From the NCBI GenBank assembly GCA_902729315.2, contig LR746280.1, forward strand, positions 1,232,501 to 1,296,500: a DNA stretch of 64,000 bases. Reading direction: 5' to 3'. This stretch comes from Spirodela intermedia (lineage: Eukaryota; Streptophyta; Magnoliopsida; Alismatales; Araceae). The position numbers and the translations under genes were made by a program. This document shows, in pieces, positions 19,166 through 34,575 of this stretch (position 1 is the stretch's first letter; every line of letters starts with the position of its first letter). The notes under the pieces are model-generated. The model searched no databases. It saw only the letters and a program-made list of their open reading frames with translations, and had not been told where the DNA came from.

Positions 19166-22100
19166 TCAGAGCTTCTTGGGGAGGCCGTAGGTCTTCTTCA
19201 GAAACTTGGAGGCGGGCTCGTCGTTGCGGTGGCACAAGACGCGGAGCAGAGTGTTGGGGTCCGACGGGCTCCACCTCCCCGGTGTCGGCGGCAGCTGGAG
19301 CTTCGACCTGGAGGCGCCGCCGTACGCCACCATCGCCGCCCTGAACCGGGAGATCAGGGTTTCTGTGTCGACCCGGAAGAGCGGAAGAAGCTCCCTCGCC
19401 TGAGCCGCCGCCTTGTCCACGATCTCCTCCGGCAATCCGTCGCCGTCGGCGAGGTAGAGCTCTCTGAGTGCCCTGAAGTCGTCTTCAAGAATCTGAGAAT
19501 CTCCGATGGAGAAGGCCCGTGAGGGTCCTCCGGCGAGCAGAACCAGGAGGAACCCTTCGAAGGAGGCCTTCATCAGGGAGGTGATCGCCCTGTTCCTCAC
19601 TCTGTTGTGGAGGGAGCTCGAGATCTTCTCCAGAACCAGGTCCAGCTCCTTCAGCAGCGGCGCCACCCTCGCCGCCGCCGCCTCGCGGACATACAGCCCG
19701 TCCCACAGGACGTGGTTCAGCTCGTGGAAGACGATCCGGTAGGCGGCGATCTCGCAGAGCTGCTGGATCCCTTCCCGGCAGGCGGCGGCGGAGAGCTCGA
19801 ACATTCTCGCCGCCGCCAGCTCGCCGCCGGCGGATTTCCTCAGGGAATCGGAGGATCTCTTCTCCAGTCTCTCCAGTTCTGTCCGAATGTGGTGGAGGGT
19901 GTTCATGGCGGCGCAGAGCTTGGCCAAGTCGGAAGGGTCCACCGGCGATCGGCTTCGCTGGGGGTTAGGCGGCTTCTCCTTCTTCCTCCAGAGCTTGGAC
20001 TCCGCCGCGCATCTGGTCAGCGGCGGCAGCTCGGGGGCGAAGTCAGCGGGTGTTCCTGCAACGGGGAAGATGAATGAGACGGGGGGGAGGGGGATTTCTA
20101 CATCTCCATTGAAGTTTTTTCATGGTTTTTGAGAGCTCTCACCGCGTCCGGCCTTCGTGCTGGAGATGCAGAGCTGAACGCTCCTGTCCAGGCCGGTCAG
20201 CAACTCTGGAAGCAGAGCGTAGTGCATTGGAATCGGGAGCTGGAAGAAGGCGTCGATGGTCTCCTCCACTGGTCTCAGAAGGTCAACGGCAGGGGCAAGG
20301 TTCTCCTTATTGCCCTAGAGGGAAGGAGTTGACCACCGTCAGAACATCCATCATCCTCAACAAACACATCCAAGAGGATGATTAACTGTTACATGTGATT
20401 ATAAGACCAAGCAGAGAATCCAAAAAAAGGAACAAAAGATGGAATCTTGAAATGGAAAAGACGAATATAACTCACTCTTTACCCCCAAAAAAAAAAAAAA
20501 ACGCAAAAACGGCAAGCTGATGGAAAAGTCAGCGCGAGGTGCAGAGTCAAACCTCTTTCTGCAGGGTCCGAGTGACCCATTCACTCAGGGCGTCAACCCT
20601 TCTTCCGATCCAGGTCCTAGCAAGCCTGGCCATGGCGGATTCAGCCTCGAAAGGGGGCATCTCACGGATGATGGCCTTCCCACCATCCTCACTTTCTACT
20701 GAGTCTTCCACAGCGATCTGGACAAGGTCCTTCTCTAGCTTATCTGCAGCTTTCAGCACTTCAACGGTATCAGGCGTCAGCTCCGTGATGCCGGAGACGA
20801 ATTGCTTCAGCTCGTTTGCATAGCATAAGTGCAGGGTTGCAACAGCAATGCCGGCAGCGAGAGGATGCCATCTCTTCAGCACTGGGCTGAATACCTCTTT
20901 CTCCTTGATTGCTAGGATACCGACGTCCTTGGCGAGGATGGAGAGAACAGGAGAGGGACGGCCCCTCATGGAGCGTCTGATCATGTCAGCTTGTTCCATT
21001 CTCTGCAATGGGTTGATGATGATAAAAGATGTGAAAAATGTGATCATACTGGGTAAATTTATCAGCCCAATTCATGCTAATAGACTATATATAGTATGAT
21101 AATTATATGATAATTTATTTAATAATAAAGTTCTTGGGAAGAACATAGAACTGAGGGTGATAAGATCCATATGGAGCGCCTGCTCATGTCCGGTTGTTCC
21201 ATTCTCTGCGATGGGTTGATATTTAAGAATGAAAAATGTGATCATACTGGGTAAATTTATCAGCCAATTCATGCTAGTAAACTATATATGATATGATAAT
21301 ATATTTAATAATAAAATTCTTGGGAAGAACACATGGCTAAGGGTGATAAAATCCATAATTTCCGAATAAAAATTATAATATTTCAGAATAATAAAATGAA
21401 ATATTTCAAATATATAAATATGGTAAGGTTATGATTCACTGGCTTACCTCTGCAAAAGCTGTTCGGAGTGAGGACCTTATATAAGCATCTACTCTGCTGC
21501 GAGCCACATCCACTTCTTCTCTCCTTCTACGGCGATGCTCGTGGGCTGTATCCTCCGCCAATATCTTTGCAGAAGAAACTCCCAAAGAAACAATACTCTG
21601 CATTAAGTCAACGTTGCCAGCATGGAAGGTATCATGGTATGCAAGAAGGCGCTGTTCGGCCCAGTTCATCATCAGGCTCAGAGTTGAACTCAACAGCTTG
21701 GAGTACAGAGGGTCCTTGGCGGTCTTGGCGTTCTCTGCAACTTCACCCAGCTGGTTATCAGCAGCAATGATTAACTCAGAGTCAGCTTGCCCCGTCGCCA
21801 CAAAATGCTGAAACAAGGTCAACGTGAAGCAGAGATTATGGAGCCTCTGATTCATTCCAAGGATCACCCAGGTCTTCTTAATCTGCTCCATAGCCTCGTC
21901 AATCTCCTCGACAACCGATCCATCTTCATTGTCAAAGCAAGCTTCCAAAAGCATCTGGTACAGATGAAGATTCAGAGGGATCCCGTCTGCCCAGTGGCAC
22001 CTGTCAGCAGCTGACCCGTCGGATGATCTGCAAGCAACTGCCATGGCAGCATTTCGCAAGGCCTGCATCGATTCTGAATGCATTCCAGTCTCCAGAGGCC

Positions 22101-23432
22101 TCCCAAGAGCTCCCTGGATGATCCGCCGGAGCTGCTGTGAGGCAGCATCTGACTTTTCTACAGGGAAATGAGGATGAAGGAGCAGCCCGGCGTCGAGGAT
22201 CTTCAAGTATCTCGTCTGCCACGATTCATATTCACTTTGATCTGGAAAATCTGAGGACCTCAACTGCTGTAAAAGCTCTAATGGCAAGATCATGGATTCT
22301 ATGCGCCTTCCTAGCTGTTAGGAGAGGACAGGGCTGCGGTTAATTTATTTCTCAGAATTTCGGCAAGAACAAGTCTTCAAAACAAATTTCTATGCACGTT
22401 CCTGAACAGATGATTCAACATATTTTTCCTTTTCTAGCAAAAAGGGTTTATGCACCACTCATTAATATCACGACCATGGTCAGATCAACTTGACAATATC
22501 ATTCATACCAGCATGGAGATTAAAGATCAGAAGAAAAAATTCTTATTCTCACAGAATCAGCTAAAAAAAGAATATAGATGCATCTGTTGAGATAATTGAG
22601 TTCTTATCATAGAAAAATAGACCAGATTTATAAAAAATGATATGTGAAAGAAATCTGAATATTAAAGGAGGGACTAATGTGAATGAAGTATGAACCGAAT
22701 TCAGCCGCTGTGAAGAACATGAACGGATCAAATCAGGTCCCATGAAGATTAACAGTAGTCAATGACTGGCAGCGTAATGACCCTCGATTGGTGGGCATGC
22801 CAAGAGAGGACAACCAGAAGCTTGGATCTTCGTCTTCATTTGCGAGGGAGCTGGAGAATTGTAGAGGATGCTCTAGGAAGATCGACAGAGAAAATTTCAA
22901 CACCACAGTTTCTCCGGAAATCGGAGACCCAGCTCACCTGTCCTGCTGAAATCCTGAGCAAACCCCGCCGGATCCGTGCATCCGTCTGCTCCGAGATCCC
23001 CATCTGGACCCTCATCAATTCCCCGACTGTCAATTGCTTCTTCACTGCCTTCGATGAACTGCCATCCTTACCGGAGCTCTTCTTCGACTTCAGGCCAAGC
23101 GCCCGCCTCACCTGGTGGGCTGCTGAGGACGTCAGCGACCGGTGGAGGGACGGCGAGGGAGACGACGGCGACGAGCTTGACGACAGAGAGGAGGAGAGCG
23201 AGCGTTCCACCGCTGCCCCTGCGGCAGCCCTCTCGGACTGCGAGATGAAGGTGAGGGGCTTCCCACCGGTGGCGCGGCAGGCGCCGACGAAGATTTCATA
23301 GGCGGTCTCCCGCAGATCTTCTCTGGAGAGCTCGCATCCCAATTCTCCGTACGGGGACGGAAGATCCGCCGGCGAGGAAGCCTTACGGGAGCTCCCGTTC
23401 GCCTCCTTCTTGCCCATCCCTTGACGCACCAT
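19166..23432 (-). CDS. DUF810/MUN-domain protein, plant UNC-13 homologue (At2g20010-like)
   Basis: Five exons on the minus strand: 23432-22938, 22314-21448, 21002-20553, 20314-20143 and 20055-19166, giving 957 aa, as expected for this family (about 950). Signature stretches are ELSREDLRETAYEIFVGACR, VGELMRVQMGISEQTDARIR, ESMILPLELLQQLRSSDF, WADGIPLNLHLYQMLLEACF, VVEEIDEAMEQIKKTWVILG, LAYHDTFHAGNVDLMQSIVS, KRWHPLAAGIAVATLHLCYA, EDSVESEDGGKAIIREMPPF, DAFFQLPIPMHYALLP and PNTLLRVLCHRNDEPASKFL. A MUN-like domain covers most of the C-terminal half. A relative, PATROL1 (At5g06970), controls plasma-membrane delivery of a proton ATPase, so a role in vesicle tethering is inferred. All four junctions keep phase. 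Intron 2 carries a partial duplicate of the exon 3 start. The first ATG (MVRQGMGKK) was chosen; Met6 is possible. Confidence 0.95.
20968..21355 (-). repeat. 203-bp tandem duplication across the intron 2/exon 3 boundary of the MUN gene
   Basis: Copy A (about 20968-21165) contains the first bases of exon 3 and the real acceptor (exon starts at 21002). Copy B (about 21171-21355) repeats it with few changes, including a CAG acceptor whose exon-like continuation would start at 21205 and code for RMEQPDMSRRS before running into intron and a stop. Both copies share the ATCATACTGGGTAAATTTAT and TTCTTGGGAAGAAC blocks. Confidence 0.9.
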
Positions 23433-24628
23433 TGCGATCTGTGCGGCGGAGGGAGTGAGCTAGCGGACGATCTATTCTTCGTCCTCTTATCGATTTCGAA
23501 CGAGCGGAGGAGGAGAAGAATCAGAATAGCACTTTCTCCTCATCTGTCCCCTTTTCCCTCCTCCCGACGCTCCATCAAAGGAAGAAGGATCGCCACCACC
23601 CGCAGAAGAAGAACGGAAAGGAATCCCCTGATGAACAGGACGCAGAAAACCCTCCGGCGCACCGCCACCGCACCAGAAGACAGCACGTCCCTCTCCGTCC
23701 GGCGGCAATCAACGCAAACTGACAGCTGAAGTAAGCACAGAAAGCGAAGTTTCCCTCTTAAGTTCGAGGATTTTTCTGTCGCAACGCAATAAACCGAGCC
23801 CTCGTCCTCTTAAAGACCCTCTCCCAGATTTCGTCGGCGGCGCCATGGCGGAGGTCGGTGGAGAGATTATACGGCATGATCTGCGATGGAGCCGGAGACC
23901 ATCGCTTGATGTGGACAGGCTGGCGGCTGCGGCATCTTCAACCCGCATTAAATTCGCCTCGCCCCGTTAAGCATCGAAGGAGAACGGAGGGTTTTGTTTG
24001 GATGAGTGGCGCCACTCAAGCCTGAGGCGGGGACTTCTCCGATGAGAGGGCTCCACCGTGATGCTGACGTCCCAACCTCCTCGGCGGCGATCCCTGCTCC
24101 GGCGAACTGGTGGCGGAGGCGCTTCTTCACCACCTCGGGCCGAGAGATCGGCCCGCCACTGAGCCTCCAGTGATCATCTGTTCCCTAGGTTAGCTATCAT
24201 CTGCTCCGCCGGCTCGACCATGGCGCGGCGGCGCGCCGGCGGGGAGGAACTTCTAAGGCGGCGGCGGCGGCGGTCGGCCATGGAAGAAGACACCGCCGCG
24301 GGATAAGGGAGGGGAAGGAGTAGGCTACCTGTTTGGGCCTATTTTATGGGCCTCATTTTTATTAATCCCATCCTAATATGGCCCGATAAAGACTGTTGAT
24401 GCTTTATTGGGCCAAGAAATACGGAGATGATTTTGAATAATTGACTAGATTTTCTAGCCCAATATGGTCCACCTAGTAAGTGGAAATAGAGTTTTTATAC
24501 AAATATTATTAATGTGTGCCTAATAATGTATTTATTAAACTTAAGGAGGTCTGATCGGGAAGGATGGAGCGTAGGGAGGATAGATAGCTTTGGCTGCTGG
24601 TCTGCTATGGCGGTGGAGAAGGTCTGCC
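23433..24628. other. Shared divergent promoter region between the MUN gene and CAF1
   Basis: 1.2 kb separate the two start codons, which face away from each other. The half near the MUN gene is GC-rich; the CAF1-proximal half is AT-rich. No separate gene was recognised; short frames here look non-coding. A GCGGCGGCGG run lies near 24258-24273. Confidence 0.6.
24331..24470 (+). promoter_or_regulatory. Cluster of site II-type (TGGGCC) elements upstream of CAF1
   Basis: Within 140 bases there are TGGGCCT (24335), ATGGGCCTC (24348), ATGGCCCGA (24378), TTGGGCCAAG (24408) and AGCCCAATATGG (24458). TGGGCC/T boxes bind TCP factors and are common in promoters of organelle-biogenesis and housekeeping genes, which fits CAF1. 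They could also serve the divergent MUN gene. Confidence 0.6.
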
Positions 24629-27600
24629 ATGGCGGTGAAGATCGCCGGCCCGTTCCCCATCTTCGTGCCCAACCTCTTGACGCCTTCCTCCAGAAGGCCC
24701 GCCACCGAGGTCCGCCTCTCGCGATGGAACAACGCCAACGCGGAGCCGTTCCTCCGCCGCCAGCGGGAGCAGAAGGAGATCGAGGACGAACTCCGCCGCC
24801 ACCGCCGCTACGAGTGCGCCAATCGCATGGTGGAGGACTGCGAGGATGCTACCCCGCAGGTTTCCCCTTCGGACTTCAAGTCCCGGGGCACGCCTTCTTC
24901 CCCCTCCCGCTCCTCCATCCCGGGGAAGGCCTCGAAGTACTCCAAGCCGCCGCCGAACGGAGGGAACCCTAGAAATTCCAGAGCCTCTGCCAGTTCGCAT
25001 CCCGCTTTCCGGCGTGTGGCCGGTGTTTCTAGGGGTACGGCGAGGCTCCCCCTGGAAGCAGCCGACGAGCGTCCCGAGATTACTATCGGGGAGAATGGCG
25101 TTGCCTACAAGATTGGGAACGCGCCTTTCGAGTTCCAGTACAGCTACACGGAGACGCCGAAGGTGAAGCCCTTGGCGCTGCGGGAGCCGCCCTATCTGCC
25201 GTTCGGTCCTGCAACGATGCCCCGGCCGTGGACGGGAAGGGCACCGCTCCCTCCGAGTAAGAAGAAGCTCCCCGAGTTCGACTCCTTCCGGCCACCGCCG
25301 CCGGGGAAGAAGGGCGTGAAGCCTGTGCAGTCGCCGGGGCCATTTCTGGCCGGGGCGGGGCCCAAATATGAAGCCGCCACAAGGGAGGAGACCCTTGGCG
25401 AGCCACTGACGCAGGAAGAGGTGAAGGATCTGATCAAGGCCTGCATTAAGACAAAGAGGCAGCTGAACATCGGTGCGTTTCTTGACCTCGTGATCCCACA
25501 TTTCTGCAGGAAAATCGGCGCATCTCTTCGTTTCTTGGAATGAATTGGTGCTTCTCATCCGATAAAGCCGATCTAAATCGTCCTGCTCTGCAGGTCGAGA
25601 CGGTTTAACACACAACATGCTGGATAATATACATGCTCATTGGAAGCGGAGAAGAGTGTGCAAGATCAAGTGCAAGGGGGTCTGCACGGTCGACATGGAC
25701 AACGTCCGTCAACAACTGGAGGTCTGCTCTGTGAATCTCTGGTCAACTCTTCCTGCTCCATGGTTCCAAATACTACCATTGAATTGCTTGGTCTTGAGAG
25801 GTTATTCGAATGGATTGCCAGCTGATAATCTGGAGAAAGTGCCCTGTTCTTCCATGCATACTTAAGAGAACTGGATCTCATGATCACTGTCTCAGCAACT
25901 GGAGTGCTGGAGCCAATGGGTTCCATGATTTTCATGTTCTTTTGTTGCCCACCTCTCATTTGTCGTGATCTCTTGCTCCTAACCTGGATTTTTATTTTAT
26001 TTTTGGGAATCAGAACGTAATACCCAGCTGGATTTGACTGTGCCACGGAACCTTTTCATGATTAAAGTTAATATCGTAAAATCATACATATTTCTCAAAA
26101 AAAAATGGAGAAGAACATCTCCCTACTATCATCAGGATGAAGCCTTTCTGTTTCCTCACATGAAATGCTGGTTCCATGGCAGGAGAGAACTGGAGGGAAG
26201 GTGATATTCAGCAGAGGTGGAGTCGTGTTCCTGTTTCGTGGAAGAAACTACAACTACAGGACCCGGCCCAGGTTCCCTCTGATGCTCTGGAAACCCATAC
26301 CACCTGTATATCCCAGGCTGGTTCAGCGTGCTCCAGAAGGATTAACCCTAGAAGAGGCGACGGAGATGCGCAAGATAGGCCGCAAGCTTACTCCCATATG
26401 CAAGCTTGGTAAAGTTACTCCACCATTTTTCCCCCAAGAAAAAAAAAAGTCTCCTTCATCGAGATAGATGATGGGTACCCAGAAAAATCATTCGTTGATG
26501 ATGTGGGTACCGGGAAAAATCTCTCCTTTATCGAGATAGATGATGGGAACCCAGAAAAATCATTAATTGATGATGTGGGTACAGGGAAAAATGTCTCCTT
26601 TATCGAGATAGATGATGGGTGCCCAGAAAAATCACATTGATGATGTGGGTACAGGGAAAAATGTCTCCTTTATCGAGATAGAAGATGGGTACCCTGAAAA
26701 ATCATTCATTTATGATGTGGGTACAGGGAAAAATGGCGTGTATTGTAACCTCGTCAAGGACGTGAAGGAAGCATTTGAGGAATGTGAGCTGGTCCGGATC
26801 AACTGCCAGGGTCTGAACAAGAGCGACACTCGGAAAATAGGAGCTAAGTTGAAGGTTTGGTCAACTCTTCCTCATTTTATACGCTCATCTTGTTTTTTTT
26901 TCTTTCCCAAAATGGTTAGAGAGCTTTTCTTCTGCGGCTGTGGCCACAGGATCTGGTCCCTTGCATCCTCCTCTCATTCGAGCTCGAGCACATCCTCGTG
27001 TGGAGAGGACGAGACTGGAGATCCTCCCTTCTCCCATCAGGAAGTGAACAGCCCGGTTCAGAAGAGCCCAAGAACTCGGCGGCGCTTGTGGGTCCCACTG
27101 ACTGCTCAGAAGAAGACGCCCTCCTCCTCTCTGACTTGATCGGAGAATCGGCGGAGGAAATGGGCGCCATTTCAGACCTTGAGGCGAGCTCCGAGGAGGA
27201 TGATCCTCCAGAAGAGCCCCCTCTCCGTGGTAGCAGCAGAAACCCAGAAGATCACCGATTCATGGAAGGTGACGATCCCTCTACGAGTGCTTGCTTGGCA
27301 GGAGTTCGGTCTCTGCTGAGCCTGGCCATTGAGAGCGGGGGAGCAGTCGTCTTGGACGACGAGTCACTGGACGCCGACTCAGTCCGAGAGAGGGCAGCTC
27401 GGCTGGCGAGGACAGCCCCAGCAGGGCCGGTCTTCAGACACAGAGCCAAGAAAGCTCACCCTCAGAAGGCCCCGAAGGAGGGCAACCGGAGGAGCGAGGA
27501 GGAAGAGAGGCCCTTCCTGGAGATGGGCAAGACCCTGAAGGAGAAGAAGGCCACGCCGAGTCGCAGGAGAGAGAAGATCAACGATGGGTTCCTGGAGATG

Positions 27601-27723
27601 GGCAAGAGCCTGAAGGAGAAGAAGATCCCGCCGAGTCGCAGGAGAGAGGTCAACGATGGGTTCCTGGAGATGGTGCCCCATGGGAGCCTCGGAGTGGATG
27701 AACTCGCCAAGCTGTTGACTTGA
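24629..27723 (+). CDS. CAF1: CRS2-associated factor 1, chloroplast group II intron splicing factor
   Basis: Five exons: 24629-25472, 25594-25721, 26183-26408, 26727-26854 and 26950-27723, giving 699 aa (Arabidopsis CAF1 is about 700). The N-terminus ([15 protein letters not shown]) leads to [17 protein letters not shown], conserved in CAF proteins, and would include a plastid transit peptide. Two CRM RNA-binding domains follow: about 257-355 ([47 protein letters not shown]) and 376-465 ([46 protein letters not shown]). The acidic C-terminal tail ends [19 protein letters not shown]1 forms a complex with CRS2 to splice subgroup IIB introns in chloroplasts. Near the C-terminus a 20-23 residue unit (FLEMGKxLKEKKxxPSRRRE) is duplicated. 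Intron 3 has a minisatellite made of exon 4 start copies. Confidence 0.96.
26440..26745 (+). repeat. 70-72 bp minisatellite in CAF1 intron 3 that repeats the 3' splice site
   Basis: Four copies of a unit containing TTTATCGAGATAGATGATGG, CCCAGAAAAATCA and GATGATGTGGGTACAGGGAAAAATG. The points equivalent to the exon 4 start fall at 26513, 26585, 26655 and 26727 (periods 72, 70, 72). The first copy has TACCG instead of TACAG, so it lacks AG; the other three keep CAG|GG. The last one is the real junction by homology. Confidence 0.95.
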
Positions 27724-29816
27724 GCTGTAAACGTTGACGGGAAATGGGCGATCCTGGCCTCTGGAGAAAACCCACAGAGGACCTGTTCTGGGTCAGCGAC
27801 CCCCCAGAAACTATCTGAAACCTGCGAACTCTGATGGGTTCCGCTTGAAAAAAAAAGATAGAAAACCGAAATCCATAGTTTCATAAGAGCATGCGAGGAT
27901 TTTCATAAAATAAAATAAAACACATAATCAAATATATATATATATATATATCATCAGATAAACTTCATATGATCGGCTGCTTCCAAATGCACACAACAAC
28001 ATATAATCATTGACTATAATCAGTAATTGGGAAGAACATACAGCAGATAGACTGTAAATGCCACAGAATTACAGTTCAACGAAGGGACAAGATGAACAGG
28101 TCGTCTCCGACCGGATCCACCAACCCTGCATGAAGAAATCAAAGCTATGAAGCTATTCTGTCTCAGGGAAAATAAGAAACTTTGGGGGGAGGAGGGTTCT
28201 CAAGGAGGATTCTGGAAACAGGGGGGAAGGAGGACAAGAAAATCTGGAAGGTGATGGGTTAGAATTTAAGAAGAGTATAAATCTGAGGGTTTAATTTGAA
28301 ATTGCCAATTCAAATTTGCAGGAAGCAGAGAGGATACAAATCTGTGGGCTAACTAACCACTCTCATATGTTTCCATGGCAAGCTTGGAGATCCACTCGGC
28401 ATCAGTCTCTGGATATTAGAAAAAAAATACATAAATTCAAATGATGAGTTAACAGGACCGACTCTCTGAAAACAGGGAAACTGATGAAGTAAGAAGCAAA
28501 GCCCATTGAAAAGCAGCAGCAACATACTTACATAAGAGAGGGAGAGAGAGGGGAAGAGAGAGAGAGAGGGAGAGAGGGAGAGAGAGAGAGATGCCCAGAG
28601 CAAGAGGCAGAAAACCCAGCGCAGGAAAGCTCTAGATTATTGTGTTCCATTCATGTTCTCAAAGGGCCTGAGGAACCTAACTTTAGAATTGAGATCCAGA
28701 TGAACCATCCACAGCTTCGAACCAAATAACACAGCGACAGTTAATACACATGAAGCCCAGAACCCTGGATCAAATGCAATATAAAAGGCATAATCTGTTA
28801 TTACCAAGCGATAGTAACCATGTGATAACCAAGATATTACAGAGGAAGAAAAAAAATGGACCCAACTCATGTAACATCATCTACAGTACATGAAACCACA
28901 TAATATCAGGCTGCTGACCAATGGCTGTGTAGGATATCTGACTCCGCAGCAGCTGGGCTTCTTAAGGAGACCGTGATTCATTGCATCATCTGATATGTCT
29001 GTTGGTCGCCTCATTTAAAGGGTACTGAGTGTTAACTGCATCCTTGGTGATCTGAGACGCTATTACTCCGCATCCTCTCTTTGCTAGAGAGCTTCTCCCT
29101 CTTTCACATCCATTACCAAGAAGAGAGACCTGGTTTAGCCGGAAGATTGAATTAGAAAAAAGGGTTCTTTCATAAAACATGACAGAATAGGCATCCCTCA
29201 AGCTCTCCCATCTATGAACTAAAATATGTCCATGGTAAAACCTAGAAGAAAACAGTATCCGAACTGAAAAATCCACACAAAGGTGTAAGATCATATCTTG
29301 GATATCTCAACAAAAGCTTCAATTCAAATTTTAGGTATTTAGCTTGCCGCTGAGAGGGGAATAGCAGGAGTAGGATGCATTTGGTAGACATTATACAAAG
29401 AATTATCTTTATGTACAGGAAGCTGAACCTCCTATGCCACTATATGCCACCCATGGATGGACTGAGCTGGGTGGGGATGAAGCTCTGATGTTCTTATTGC
29501 TTTTTGCTCTGGTGCAGTGTGAAGGAAGACAAAATCTGTTCACGGTTACAACTACAGTTTGAAGAAGCGCACAAGGGTATTCCCCAATGTCTGGAAAAAA
29601 GTGAACCACGTCCACAGATTGCTACATGCACAAATTATTTAGAAAAATGCAATATACGTTGGTCTTTGCATAGATATTGAAACGGTCAATGGTCATATGT
29701 TTAGCATAGGGTACAGCCAAATAGAAAAACAAAACTGTAACTCAGATATCATCACATGAGACAGGCTACATGCAAAATGCAAGTTAGTTCTCACATGGAA
29801 GTGATACCTTGGGTAA
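27724..29816. other. Convergent 3' flanks of CAF1 and casein kinase I
   Basis: There is no clear gene. A (TA)n run lies at 27930-27950 and a GA run at 28534-28591. After the kinase stop, the minus strand reads AAG|GTATCA immediately downstream and has several CAG acceptors farther on (for example near 29600), so a spliced 3' UTR is plausible. Frames at 28637-28870 and 29409-29615 on the minus strand resemble nothing I know. Confidence 0.5.
28534..28591 (+). repeat. (GA)n/(GGGAGA)n microsatellite
   Basis: About 55 bases of GA with GGGAGA interruptions in the convergent spacer. Confidence 0.9.

Positions 29817-34575
<4,759 letters not shown>

Noticed and set aside
24605-25618. 337-codon minus-strand frame antisense to CAF1 exon 1
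   Set aside because: The plus strand matches CAF1 residue by residue with correct splice phases; the antisense is Arg-rich noise.
26612-27139. Long frame that includes the CAF1 minisatellite as coding sequence
   Set aside because: Homology places the exon 4 start at 26727; the frame simply continues upstream into an in-frame repeat copy. It is kept only as a possible alternative isoform.
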